DNA from: Pleodorina starrii
Lineage: Eukaryota > Chlorophyta > Chlorophyceae > Chlamydomonadales > Volvocaceae
DNA: 64,000 nucleotides
Assembly: GCA_030267565.1 (NCBI GenBank)
Contig: BRXU01000015.1
Span: 743,001 to 807,000 of the forward strand
Reading direction: 5' to 3'
Position 1 is the first letter of the stretch. Each line of letters starts with the position of its first letter. This document shows, piece by piece, positions 9,888 to 20,400 of the stretch. The notes under the pieces were generated by a model. That model saw nothing but the letters and a program-made list of their open reading frames with translations, was not told the DNA's origin and did not search any database. A program made the position numbers and the translations under genes.

Positions 9888-10589
9888 CCATTGCTCGAAC
9901 GCCTCCGCACCCTCCTCCGCCGCGGGCGCCGGGCCGAGTGCTCCTCCCGGGTGCGCTGGCCCCTGCCGGAGTCGCTGCAGGAGGTCGTCGTATGGCCCCG
10001 TTCCCGGCCCCTGCTCCCCGGCCCTCAGCCGCGCTCGCTTGCCGGGCAGGTCCGCGGCCTCCGTCCCCGCTCCAGCGTCGTCCCGCTCCCTGCCGGGTCC
10101 GGCCCGGAGCCCGGCCCCGGGAGGCTGACTTCCCTGCGTTCCCAGCGACGGTCAGCGCGTGTCGCTCAGTGGTACAGAAGCCCACGGCGCGCTGGGCACG
10201 GCCACCCCTTTCCCCGTCGATCGCGGGGCCGACCCGCGCCGGGGTCTCTAATCGCCCCGCGCCCCGTCCCGTCCGCCGCGCGGCGCAATTCCCCTCCCGA
10301 TATCCCCGTGCCGCGTGCCTGGCGCCGCTTCGGGCCCCCCCCCTCGGCGCGCGCTGCCCCGCCCGGTCTCTGCCCCGCACCCCTACAAATCTCTCCGGGT
10401 GTCCCGCGGGGCACGCCGCCCCGCCCCTGGCACCCGGTCCCGCGCGCCCGGCGCCCGCTGCGGCCCGCCCGCGGCACGCGCCGCCCCTCCCCTTCCTCTT
10501 GACAATTCCCCCGTGCGCGCCGCCCCCCCTTCCCCTTCCCCTTGACACGGCTCTGTGCGCGCACTCCCCTGAGCAACCGGTTCCGCGCG

Positions 10590-11640
10590 CGTGCGCCCCC
10601 CCCTCGGCCACCGGTTCCGCGCGCGTGCGCTTCCCTTTGACCCCGGCTCTGCACGCGCGTGCCTTCCCCTGGGCCCCCGGCTCCGCGCGCGCGCGCTTTC
10701 CCTCCGACCCTCAACTCCGCGCGCGTGCGCTTTCCCTTCGACCCTCAACTCCGCGCGCGTGCGCCCCCCCCTCGGCCACCGGTTCCGCGCGCGTGCGCTT
10801 CCCTTTGACCCCGGCTCTGCACGCGCGTGCCTTCCCCTGGGCCCCCGGCTCCGCGCGCGCGCGCTTTCCCTCCGACCCTCAACTCCGCGCGCGTGCGCTT
10901 TCCCTTCGACCCTCAACTCCGCGCGCGTGCGCTTCCCCTTGACCCCTGGCTCCGCGCGCGTGTGCTTCCCCTCGACCCCTGGCCTCGCGCGCATGCGCTT
11001 CCCCTTGACCCCTGGCCCCGCGCGCGTGCGCTTTCCCTTCGGCCCTCAACTCCGCGCGCGTGCGCTTCCCCTTGACCCCTGGCCCCGCGCGCGTGCGCTT
11101 TCCCTTCGACCCTCAACTCCGCGCGCGTGCGCTTCCCCTTGACCCCTGGCCCCGCGCGCATGCGCTTCCCCTTGACCCCTGGCCCCGCGCGCGTGTGCTT
11201 TCCCTTCGACCCTCAACTCCGCGCGCGTGCGCTTCCCCTTGACCCCTGGCCTCGCGCGCGTGCGCTTCCCCTTGACCCCTGGCTCCGCGCGCGTGCGCTT
11301 CCCCTCGACCCCTGGCCCCGCGCGCATGCGCTTCCCCTTGACCCCTGGCCCCGCGCGCGTGCGCTTTCCCTTCGACCCCCAACTCCGCGCGCGTGCGCTT
11401 CCCCTTGACCCCTGGCCTAGCGCGCATGCGCTTCCCCTTGACCCCTGGCTCCGCGCGCGTGCCCTTTCCCTTCGGCCCCCAACTCCGCGCGCGTGCGCTC
11501 CCCCTTGACCCCGGGCTCCGCGCGCGTGCGCTTCCCTTGCCCCCCTGGCTCCGCGCGCGCGCTTCTCCCCTTGGCCTCGGCTCCGCGCGCGTGCGTTTCC
11601 CCCCCGCTCACCGGTCTTGCCCGCGTGTGCTTCCCTCTTG
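10590..11640. repeat. 33-bp GC-rich minisatellite upstream of gag
   Basis: About 30 tandem units near 33 bp, each with a CGCGCGCGTGCGC core and a CTTGACCCCTGG-type spacer. Part of the array repeats as a larger block (10604 onward and 10772 onward, offset 168 bp). Because 33 is a multiple of three and the unit lacks stops, both strands show long periodic frames (11-residue repeats such as RFPLTPGPARV). I read these as artefacts. The array lies in the presumed 5' leader of the DIRS element, between B2 and gag. Alternating CG/CA runs could adopt Z-DNA. Confidence 0.9.
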
Positions 11641-12443
11641 CCGACCCCTCGGTGCGTGCCGCCTCTCCCCTTTCCCCCTCCCGCGTACTGCCCCGAGCTC
11701 TCAAGCCGGGTTCCAATTGCCGCGTATGGTTTTCCCGCGCGCCCGCTCGCCGCGCCAACTGACCTGTCCCGCGTTGCACGCGACATCCTCTTCGGTGCCC
11801 GGCGGCGGGGGCTCCTTTCCCCGTTGCGCTTCTGCGTCTCCCGTCGGCCGTGGGGCCAGGCCTTGACGTCCCATCCCGACGCCCGGCGGCGGGTCTCTGT
11901 CAGTCTCGACGCCCGGTGGCCCGGCCTCCTGCTGGAAGGAATGGCGTGGCGTCCTCAACGGCGCAAAGAAGTAATGCCAAGTTAAGAGGGCGAGGAGAGG
12001 TAGCACAAGGTCCGGCGATGGGAGCGATGGTGGCTGGCCCTAGTGGCCCGCTGATCCGGCTTGTTTTAGCCCTGTCCTAGTCCCTAGTCCCTGAGTGTGA
12101 CTCGCTCAACTGTGCCCGCCCGCGGGCTGCCGGCCCGGCGGTTCTTCCGCCGGCTCCCGATGGCCTCCTGCCGCCGTTCAAACACGAAAGACGGCCCCCG
12201 GTCCCCAGGCTGCTCGCTCAGACCCCTGTGTCTCACCAATACGAAGGGGCGCTGGTGTCTGCTCCGTCCCTGCGGCCCCGACCAAAACCGCTACGGCGCG
12301 CGAATGGCGCGCTAAAGCGGCCGGCGCAGACGCCCGTCCCGGTCCCGCCCTGCCACTTACCGTGTTAGATGTTGACGCCATCGGCGTCGAGTGGTACTGG
12401 CTCCTCTCCGCGCTCCGATCTTGGGCCGATGACCTTGTTAATG

Positions 12444-12655
12444 GATTGTTGACGGCGTTGAACCGAGGGATACCTTCGGTCTCCCTTGCTGGATGTATTC
12501 TGTAATTGTAGCAGTTGAGAGAGAAGGGGTCTATTGCGGTGTCGAGCTTACAACCTTGCCTCCGATGCTCTCCCTTTCGCGCCCTTTCCGTACGCCGTAC
12601 TTGCATCATCCCTTAACTATCCAACGGTGGGCCGAGCATTTCTGTAATGTTCACT
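12444..12655. repeat. DIRS split direct repeat B2 (outer right)
   Basis: 212 bp identical to B1 (2978-3189). The flanking bases differ on both sides (G at 12443 against C at 2977; T at 12656 against G at 3190). It ends in ACT, the proposed crossover trinucleotide, and marks the right end of the element. In the sense of gag/pol it is the 5' terminal repeat. Confidence 0.95.
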
Positions 12656-12726
12656 TCATATAACCACCATATCACATTTCATGACTACACGATTCTGGTT
12701 TTGTCATATTTAGAGCTTGCGTAAGG

Positions 12727-12842
12727 TATAGTTCACATTTCAGGCAGAAAAGGTCTGAGGCAAAAAAGGACAACGTTCCTGAAATCCTTTCTGCCACATA
12801 GGATTACGGCATCACCATTTTCTGCCTCAAATGTGAACTATA
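12727..12842. mobile_element. Small inverted-repeat element (MITE-like)
   Basis: A 116-bp unit with terminal inverted repeats of about 28 bp: TATAGTTCACATTTCAGGC at the left, and its near-complement GCCTCAAATGTGAACTATA at the right. The interior is non-coding. A TA target duplication is possible but cannot be told apart from the repeat ends. It lies just outside the right end of the DIRS element. Confidence 0.7.
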
Positions 12843-13670
12843 ACTAAGAGTTGGGCGAAATCAAGGCGACACTGAAATCCTGACACCAAAGAACATTGTT
12901 AGCAAAAAGTAAACGTCAAGCTTGCTTGTCAAAAACAAGGTATACTCAAGTGTGGATGTTTAGAATCCAGGTTTACTTCGTCGGGGTGGAGGGTGAAGCG
13001 TGAAGGTTGTAGACGGCGTGCCGTACTTTGCCCCAATCCTGGGGCAACGTACGACAGTGGTTTAGAAGTCGCAGCTTGACTGCATCACGAACAAAACTCG
13101 AATAGCACAGGTCACGGCCGCGAAATGAGCTATTGAGTACACTCGACTTCTCTTAATAAGAAATTTTAGTATCCGAAAATTGTCACGAAAGTTTGGGCTG
13201 GCTTAATGCAACCCATGCCTGAACTCTTTTTTTACTCAAGCTTATAGATGAATAACTTAATAGATAATACTAATACTGCATTTCTAGATACTATGCGCAT
13301 GTGCGAAGTTCTGACCGCGGCAACAACCGGTCAGCATTCGGCCTTGGCTGCCCAGACGCCCTCACCGAGTTCGGTACAACGCTGACAATGATGGAAGGTG
13401 TTGCTGAAGATAAGGCAGGAGTCGTTAGCCTTGTCGGCGGGCCCGGTTAATGCTCGCCGAGGAGCGCATGCTTTGGCAACGGCGGACGCACGCTTGCCCA
13501 ACGAGCACGGACCGCAACGAGGAACTACAAAAGTTCGCTAATAGGATTGGTGATGCATACGACGTAAAGCGTGTGCTCGAAAATTTTGTTATGTTTTGTG
13601 TTCAACTCCAGGTCATCTGTTCTTACCAGAAGAGGAAAATGGCTTAACCTTATCCTATTGATGAGTGCAA
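12843..13670. other. Spacer, no supported gene
   Basis: AT-richer sequence. A 65-codon plus-strand frame at 13450-13647 has protein-like composition (NEELQKFANRIGDAYDVKRVL) but no clear splice partners or family. It might be a stray exon of the host gene interrupted further right. I do not claim it. Confidence 0.4.
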
Positions 13671-14480
13671 CCCGCAGGCTGCACATCGGGCTGGGGCACA
13701 CACTCAGGCGGCCTGGGCAGCGAGCAGCTCGGAGCTAGCGGCCGGGAGAGGTGTCAGCGGACCGCTCGAACGAATAGCTCTCCCAAGTGAGTACGGCTGT
13801 CGCTAATGATGATTCCAACTCGCAGGGCGCACGTTGAGGCTGGGACGACACACGCTCAAGCGGCCTGGGTGACGAACAGCTTGGTGCTAGCGGCCTGGCG
13901 TGGATTCCCTGAACATGGTGTGTTCGTTGTGGCTGGAACGTCGAAGCGCTAGCGGCCGGGAGAGTACGGTACTGGGTTGGTGTCAGCGGCCCGCTCGAAT
14001 AGCTATCCCAAGTGGGTACGGCTGTCGCTTCTTTTATCCTAATGATGATTGGAACTAACAGGGTGCACGTTGCGGCTGGGCCACACACTCAGGTGGCCTG
14101 GGTGGAGAGCAGCTCGGAGCTAGCGGCCTGGCGTGGATTCCCCGAACATGGTACGTATGTTGTGGCTGGCAAGTCGTAGCGCTAGCGGCCGGGAGAGGAC
14201 TGGGCAGGTATCAGCGGCTCGCTCGAATAGCTCTCCCAAGCAAGTGAGTACGGCTAGCTGTCGCTTCCTTAATCGCAGGGTGCACGTGCGTTGAGGCTGG
14301 GCCACACACTCAGGCGGCCTGGGTGGCGAGCAGCTCGGAGCTAGCGGCCTGGCGTGGATTCCCTGATCATGGTATTTTGTGGCTGGCCAGTCGTAGCGCT
14401 AGCGGCCGGGAGAGGACTGGGCAGGTGTCAGCGGCTCGCTCGAATAGCTCTTCTAAGTGAGTACGGCTGCCGCTTCTCGG
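13671..14480. repeat. Four tandem exon-like repeats, 213-233 bp period
   Basis: The marker CTAGCGGCCGGG recurs at 13736, 13949, 14182 and 14399, and CTAGCGGCCTGG at 13887, 14120 and 14341. Each unit starts after an AG (CGCAG or AACAG) and holds a short open stretch whose translation is conserved between units (AGPHTQAAWV and SSSELAAWRGFPEH). It is followed by a GT and, further on, by AAGTGAGTACGG, a good donor. The units could be tandemly multiplied exons or a satellite that happens to carry splice-like borders. The second half of each unit does not stay open in all copies, which argues against a functional gene. Confidence 0.7.
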
Positions 14481-14800
14481 GACGTTCTGTTTGCAACATG
14501 ATAGCCAGCAAGCCCTTGTAACAGGAGCCAGTGTGTTGTTGCCCCGCTGTTACAGTGGTGTGAATAGTTTGGAAAGTCAAGGGTCGCCGGGTCGAAAGCT
14601 AACGGACTAGCCAACGGACTAGTGCACAGTGTCACTGCTCCCGTCAGCCTGATGAGGGGCGGCACGATCCAGGCCGGGCGAACTTATTCTCCCAGCCGAC
14701 GGGTGAATAGGATCTGCCAAAGGAATTCGGTGGTTTTAACCGCCATACTATACTGGATTTGGGCAATCCTCGGTATGCCTCTTCTTTGACTCTATAGCTA
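14481..14800. other. Spacer left of the Dualen-like element
   Basis: No gene, RNA or repeat recognised. The left limit of the minus-strand LINE falls somewhere at the right edge of this stretch, near the palindromes at 14810-14960. I could not find a target-site duplication shared with the region after 30304. Confidence 0.4.
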
Positions 14801-14809
14801 GACTATACA

Positions 14810-14960
14810 CAAGCCGTGTCTACACGACCATGTCCAACCGTGTCTACACGGGGCGATATACATGGCCGTGTTGGACACGGCCATCTGCACACGGCCGTGT
14901 TGAAGCGGCCGTGTATGACACTATCCGTATCTTTTTGCAATACACGGCCGTGTTGAAGCA
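14810..14960. repeat. Cluster of CACGGCCGTG palindromes
   Basis: Within 150 bp the self-complementary core CACGGCCGTG occurs at least twice exactly, with many half-sites (GGCCGTGT, ACACGG) around it. It lies directly after the stop of the Dualen-like frame on the minus strand, so it is either the 3' untranslated tail of that element or target DNA. Confidence 0.65.
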
Positions 14961-16073
14961 GACCGAACACCGTGTCAACACTAGGCCCCAAAAGTACAGA
15001 CGATGGTACCCGCGAAGCCGAGGCTGATGGCTTCCTGTGTTGTGTAGCGGACCTTCCATCCGGCTTCCGTGAGGAGTTTGGCCAGTTCTGCATGTTGTAC
15101 GGCCTTGTCGTGCTGTTTCTGTGTGTGGTTTGTGTCAGCGGTGTAGCCGACCTCAATGATGTGTACTGTGTGTTGACTGGGGTCTGGGGGTCCCATGTAC
15201 CCTGGCGCTCGCGCTTCGTGGAGGGGGATGTCGGGTATAAGGAGTATATCGGGCCGCATCTTAAGGCGTTCCTCATCCGCAATTTCCGGGAGCAGCCATT
15301 TGGGCAGGCGTGTGCCAGCCACGTAGTCTGGTCGGGTGTCCGCGGGGCCGGCGTCCATTATAATGTAGCATCCTCCATGGGACCCCCGGGCTAGCGTACT
15401 GGTAATTGTTTGGACCGCCCTGTTGTGCCGCTGTATGTACAGGGCTCGCATTCGGGGGTGAAGGCATCCTCCGAGGATGTGCGCCCCGGAGTCGAGATGG
15501 TTGCACAGGGGGCAGTGTCCTAACGACGCGGGGCATCCAGATGGTTTCTTAAATCGGCTCGCCAGCTTGGCGCTCCATAGCTGGCCATACAGGTAGTCGA
15601 AGCATCGTTTGACATGCTTGTGTCGACCCGCCTTGCGCTGTAAAGTTCGAGTGCTGGTGCTTATGTCAAGGTCAGGCAGGGTGTTGGCGACGTATTTAAT
15701 GTAATCTGTTTCGTTCGTGTATCCCGAGTGAGTCTCCGGGTTGACCAAGGACTCGATACCGCGGTTAAGGTCGTTAGCATAGTGCCCAGCGTTCTTCTCA
15801 GGCCCAGCCATTTTCCGCAGCCACCAGTGTTGGCTTCGTGGATTATTGTCTGAGGTTTCGGTTGCGCTCAGCGCTTCGGGGTCTAGCTTGGAGAGTCCCC
15901 GCGCGGCTTGTACGGGTGCTTTGTCCGCTTTCTCGTTGTACGTTACCCCAGTGTGGGCTTTCACTTTAAGCAAAGAAGTCGTCAGGTTACAGGCCGCTCG
16001 TCGTTTAAGTATTAATACGATTTGCTCAAGCAGCGCCTTATGCTTACTAAGCTGAAGCTTATGTGGATTGTTT

Positions 16074-16227
<154 letters not shown>

Positions 16228-16310
16228 TGAGATGTAGAGACGCGGCAGAATCCGTCCAGATAGTTAGGTGAGCTTCGTCGTGCAGCGTGCCTCTGCGCAT
16301 CTGGAGACCC

Positions 16311-16321
16311 TGATGGATGGC
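16311..16321. repeat. Target-site duplication, left copy
   Basis: TGATGGATGGC, identical to 21428-21438. It marks the left edge of the plus-strand LINE inside the Dualen-like RNase H sequence. Confidence 0.9.
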
Positions 16322-16385
16322 CTTCAAATGCCCAGCAAAATGCCCAGCTACTTCGCCTTCAAATGCCCAGCAAAATGCCCAGCTA
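16321..16385. repeat. 35-bp tandem repeat at the LINE 5' end
   Basis: A 30-bp segment beginning CCTTCAAATGCCCAGCAAAA (16321-16350) recurs at 16356-16385 after a 5-bp spacer. It occupies the whole short 5' leader of the plus-strand LINE and might be a promoter repeat, by analogy with monomer repeats at other LINE 5' ends. Confidence 0.85.
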
Positions 16386-17438
16386 ATGCCATCACCGGTT
16401 AGATCACCGAAGTCGGGACGGAAGGGTAGCAAACGTTTCAACAGTCCTCAGAGCGACAACTGTTTTAGCTCCAAGGCTCAAAGACTAGACGCCCAGGTAG
16501 TTGCCAGACGCCAGGAGCTCCGTGCAGAGTTTGAAGCCGCCATGAGCCAACCTCTCACGAGGGCGGACCTCGACGCTGTCCTAAGCGCGGCGATGGATAA
16601 GCAACGTGTACTGTTCACTAAGGAGGTGGCTGACAAGTTGGCGGAGGGGTTCGACAAGTTGAAGGTGGACGTGACTGGAGAGCTGGTAGTCATCATTGAA
16701 CAGAAGATTGATCAGAAAATGGAGCAGCTGTACCGCCCGGGAAAGCTGCTTGTTCGGGCTCCTCCGGCGATCATTGAACAACTGGCCTCGACATTGGACA
16801 AAGCGCTCCAGGACACCAGCTGCTTTGGCAGGATACACGTCGACGTCATTCCCCGGCTGGATTCTCGCGCGGCGGCACCAACTATCCAGCTTACAGAGGC
16901 CGGGCGCCACGCAGGCTGCGCGATGGCGGATGTGGTGTTCAACGCGGACAGCCGGGGCCGCGTCATCACCGCGCTCAGACACGTTCAGAGGCAGCTTGGG
17001 GGGGCCACCTCCAACAACTTCGTGTTCCAGGACTCGCTAACGAAGCGGGGCCTCGAACTCAAAAAACAGCGGACGCCAACTTTCGCCCGGCTCCGGAACG
17101 AGGAGAACCGGGTCGTACGCTGGGTGAACGGCGTCGACATTCAGGTCAAGGACGACGGGGTCTGGCGGCCCTACAACGGACCATGGCAGCCTAGCAACAC
17201 GGAGGGCCGCAACGGCAGCGCGGCGGGCGTCGGCGGCAGCACGGCGGGAGCCAGCAATGGACAGACGGCGGGCGGCAACCGCAATGCGTCAGGAGCGAAT
17301 GCCGCGCCGCTCGGAGGTGGGACCGGCGGGGGCAGTGGCGGCGGGCAGACCAGGGTGGCTCTGGGGCGCGGGCGAGGGCAGGGTGGCGCTGGTGGCGTCC
17401 CCGCTCCGGGAACCTCTCCGATGGACACTCGGGTTTAG
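16386..17438 (+). CDS. LINE ORF1, gag-like RNA-binding protein
   Basis: First frame of the nested LINE, about 350 codons from the ATG at 16386. An in-frame ATG at 16317 lies in the target duplication, outside the element, so I reject it as start. A basic N-terminus (SPKSGRKGSKRF) is followed by a helical, probably coiled-coil region (FTKEVADKLAEGFDKLKVDV, then IIEQKIDQKMEQLY). A folded middle (IHVDVIPRLDS, GRVITALRHVQRQLGG) and a Gly/Arg-rich tail (LGRGRGQGGAGGV) follow. The layout suits a trimeric, RNA-binding LINE ORF1 protein that coats element RNA. It ends at TAG 17436-17438, in the same frame as ORF2. Confidence 0.8.
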   Translation: MPSPVRSPKSGRKGSKRFNSPQSDNCFSSKAQRLDAQVVARRQELRAEFEAAMSQPLTRADLDAVLSAAMDKQRVLFTKEVADKLAEGFDKLKVDVTGELVVIIEQKIDQKMEQLYRPGKLLVRAPPAIIEQLASTLDKALQDTSCFGRIHVDVIPRLDSRAAAPTIQLTEAGRHAGCAMADVVFNADSRGRVITALRHVQRQLGGATSNNFVFQDSLTKRGLELKKQRTPTFARLRNEENRVVRWVNGVDIQVKDDGVWRPYNGPWQPSNTEGRNGSAAGVGGSTAGASNGQTAGGNRNASGANAAPLGGGTGGGSGGGQTRVALGRGRGQGGAGGVPAPGTSPMDTRV

Positions 17439-20400
17439 GACCCTTCCCGGAGTAATGAACCGCTTCGCATAATTCAGTGGAACTTGCGGGGCGTTACGGA
17501 ATGGAAATTAGAGCAACGCGAGCTTCTCAATCTCGCACTGCGGTATGACATTGTCGTGCTTACTGAAACTCACGGGACACTCACGGGCCGACTTTCTCGA
17601 CTTATACCGGATGGGTCGCGGTGTTTTTTCGCTGGTCGTTCAAGGGATCGTGGGGGTGTCTGTGTTTGGGTTCATCAACGCATCGCGCGCTACGTAACGC
17701 ATTGCACGTCGTCTGATGCCCCTAGGGGCATGAACAGTGTTTGGCTGCGGCTCCAGGGGGACGCGTTGGACCTCGGTGGTAACGGGCTGGTCATCGGTGC
17801 TGTCTATGCCGCACCTCTGGGGTCTCGTGTTTATTCGTTGGGTGGTCGCAGTTCGCAGGATAGCGTAACGAGGCGTGTCATGGATAGGGTTCGCGCTCTG
17901 GTGCGGCGTTTTCAACAGCCTGGCGACGAGGTTCTGATGTTGGGCGATCTCAACGCCAGAGTTGCTGGAGCTAGCGAGCTTCCCGATGTCGACGGTGACA
18001 CGGAACTAGCAGAATTCACTCAAGCGGAGCTGGGGCAGGCCAACCTTTTGCGCGCCATCCCTCCACGTCGGTCCGAGGACACCTCAGATAATGTTTTCGG
18101 GCGGGCGCTGGCGGCCCTCTGTCAGGAATTGGAGCTGGTTGTTTTGAATGGTCGAGTGAACGGTGATCCTCAAGGCGCGTGCACGTTTTGGAGCCCTGCG
18201 GGACAGGGGCGTAGCATGATAGATTTGTTTGTCGCATCTCCCGCCCTGTTCTTCCGAGCGGATCGTCTGCAGGTCACGAACATACCCGTTGCGCAATCAG
18301 GAGTGAAGGTGGGCAGCCTCATGAGCGATCACTGCCCGGTGTCGCTTGACCTGAGGGTTCTGAGGCAGGGCGCCTCCCCAGCGGGTAGATCCAGTCCCAG
18401 AGCGCGCTTTGACGTGCGGCGCAAAGCCCGGTACGCTAGTCTTTTTGCTGCGGATGATGCCCCCTCTGTCCGGCGAATCGCCGACGCTGTTAACAAACTT
18501 GGCGCCGAGCTGGATAGTACGGCGGTTGTTGAGGTTATCACGATGGCGTGTTCGGCAGCGTTGGAAAAGGCTTTCGGGGGGCGTCTCAGTAGGGTCCGGC
18601 GGGTCAGGGAGGATCGGGATGCTCCTTGGTGGACCGATGAGTGCGCCACCGCCCGTAATGCGATGCTGCAGCACAAAGCCTATATGAGGGTGCACGGGCT
18701 TCTGGCTGACGAGCAAGCGCGGCTGGTCTTCTCCACGCTGCGTACTCGCTACCAGAGGCTTAGGAAGGATGCTCGCGCCGCGTATAGTGTCTCCCATTTC
18801 ACGTCCTTTCTGGAGGAGTGCAAGGGCGACCCCCGCGCACTGTGGCGACGGCTCAATCAGGGTTTGAAACCCGACTGCCCCATCCGCGATGTCAATAGTT
18901 GGCGCGAGTATTTCGACGCGTTATACAATGATGAGGTTAATGCGTTTAGTGCGGTGAGGGCGGACTATATTCTGAACCTTTTTAACGGGCGTCCCCTCAC
19001 AGCGCCACGCAACTGGGCCGGTAACGAAGGCGTAGCTCGGAATCAGAGGGTTGTTGCGGCGGCGTCCCTGAATGCCCCGTTTTCACTGGCGGAGGTCATC
19101 GCGGCCCTTAAATCATTGGCCAACCATAAATCGCCAGGCCTTGAGCGGGCTCCGGCGGAGTGTTACAAATATGCCACCCGCAAAGTGGAGGATAAGGAAG
19201 AGCTCGTTCTTGCGCCGTACCTTTTGCGTCTGTTGGAGCATATCCGGTCCACGGGCGATTATCCCAAGCAGTTTGAGGTTTCGATCGTCACCCCTCTACA
19301 CAAGAAGGGCGACGCGCTCGATCCGAGCAACTATCGTGGGTTGGCTGTTGGCGGGGCCCTCTCTAAGCTATATGCGAACCTTCTTGACCGGCGGTTGAAG
19401 GCTTGGGGAGAGAGTAGCGGCGCGCGCAGTCCTTACCAGGGGGGCTTCCGGCCCAAGCGTGGCACCATCCACAACTTGTTCCTGCTACGGCACCTTACGG
19501 ATCGTTGCCGCAGGGTACTCCCCAACGGTTCGAGCCAAGCACTTTTTGTTTGCCAGATCGATTTTGAGAAGGCCTTTGACCGGGTGAATAGGGACATGTT
19601 GTGGTTGCGTCTCGAGGAAAGAGGGGTCACAGGCGCGGCACTGGCGGCTCTGAAGCGCTGCTATGAGCGGGTGGAACTGCGGGTCAAGGTTAACGGCACG
19701 ACGGGAGCGGCGTTCCCTTCTTCGCAAGGTGTGAAACAGGGATGCCCGATGAGCCCAACGCTGTTTGGTTTCTTCGTAGAAGGGTATGCCGACTACGTCG
19801 ACGCCCTTGACGTCGCGCTCCCAGATGCCATGGCGGCCCCAGACTGCCCAGACGTCGAAGGTCGGCGAGTGCCTCTAGCCCTGTATGCGGACGACTTAAG
19901 CCTTTTCGCGGCGACAAAGCGACGTTTGATGAGCTTGCTTAGAGCTTTACGGGAGTGGTCCGAGGTGTTTGGTCTTACCGTTAATGCGAGGAAGTGTGAG
20001 CTGCTGCTCTTCCACCCCAGTGATCAGGTTAGGAGTCACTTCTACGCGATCAACGGCCTGGTTACCATGCGCGTTTTGGAGGACGGGCTGCCGGTGGACC
20101 GGCCCATCACCTGGAAGCCGCGCGCACGTTATCTCGGGCTACATTTTGGCCCTAATAGTTCCTTTGCGTCGTGCACGGACGAACTCTACGTCGCGGGCCA
20201 GCGGGCTATGTTTTCCCTGCTTAGCAAGTTGCGTCGACAGGGGCTATTGTTACCTTCCGTCGGAATGAAATGCTTTAATGCGCAAGTCCGTTCTGTTCTG
20301 TCTTATGGTTCGCAGTTGTGGGGTGTCGATTTGGTTTTAGCGTTGCTCGAGAGGGGTTTCCCGGCTAACGAGGCACCGCGTTCCTGTTATTTTGAGGTCG

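Larger units (their letters stand above)
1160..12655 (-). mobile_element. Kangaroo-like DIRS retrotransposon, complete
   Basis: A tyrosine-recombinase retrotransposon of about 11.5 kb. gag (9887-7950), pol (7799-5190) and two further frames lie on the minus strand; the recombinase gene lies on the plus strand (1310-2866). The ends are split direct repeats: A1 1160-1293 equals A2 3187-3320 (134 bp), and B1 2978-3189 equals B2 12444-12655 (212 bp). Both pairs are identical as read. B1 and A2 overlap by the trinucleotide ACT (3187-3189), and the outer ends also carry ACT. This is the arrangement expected if a circular intermediate integrates by recombinase-mediated exchange at ACT without a target duplication. 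The opposite orientation of the recombinase gene is the hallmark of Kangaroo from Volvox. Identical repeats and open frames suggest a recent insertion. Confidence 0.92.

Noticed and set aside
10590..11640. CRISPR-like direct repeats
   Set aside because: Units are contiguous with no unique spacers, and the DNA is eukaryotic.
10383..11786. Frames with 11-residue repeats (RFPLTPG.ARV, GQGSRGSA) on both strands
   Set aside because: The 33-bp unit is a multiple of three without stop codons, so several frames stay open by chance. The array lies in an element leader.
16317..16385. ATG at 16317 as start of LINE ORF1
   Set aside because: It lies in the target duplication outside the element and would not be carried by the element RNA. 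The ATG at 16386 follows the leader repeats.
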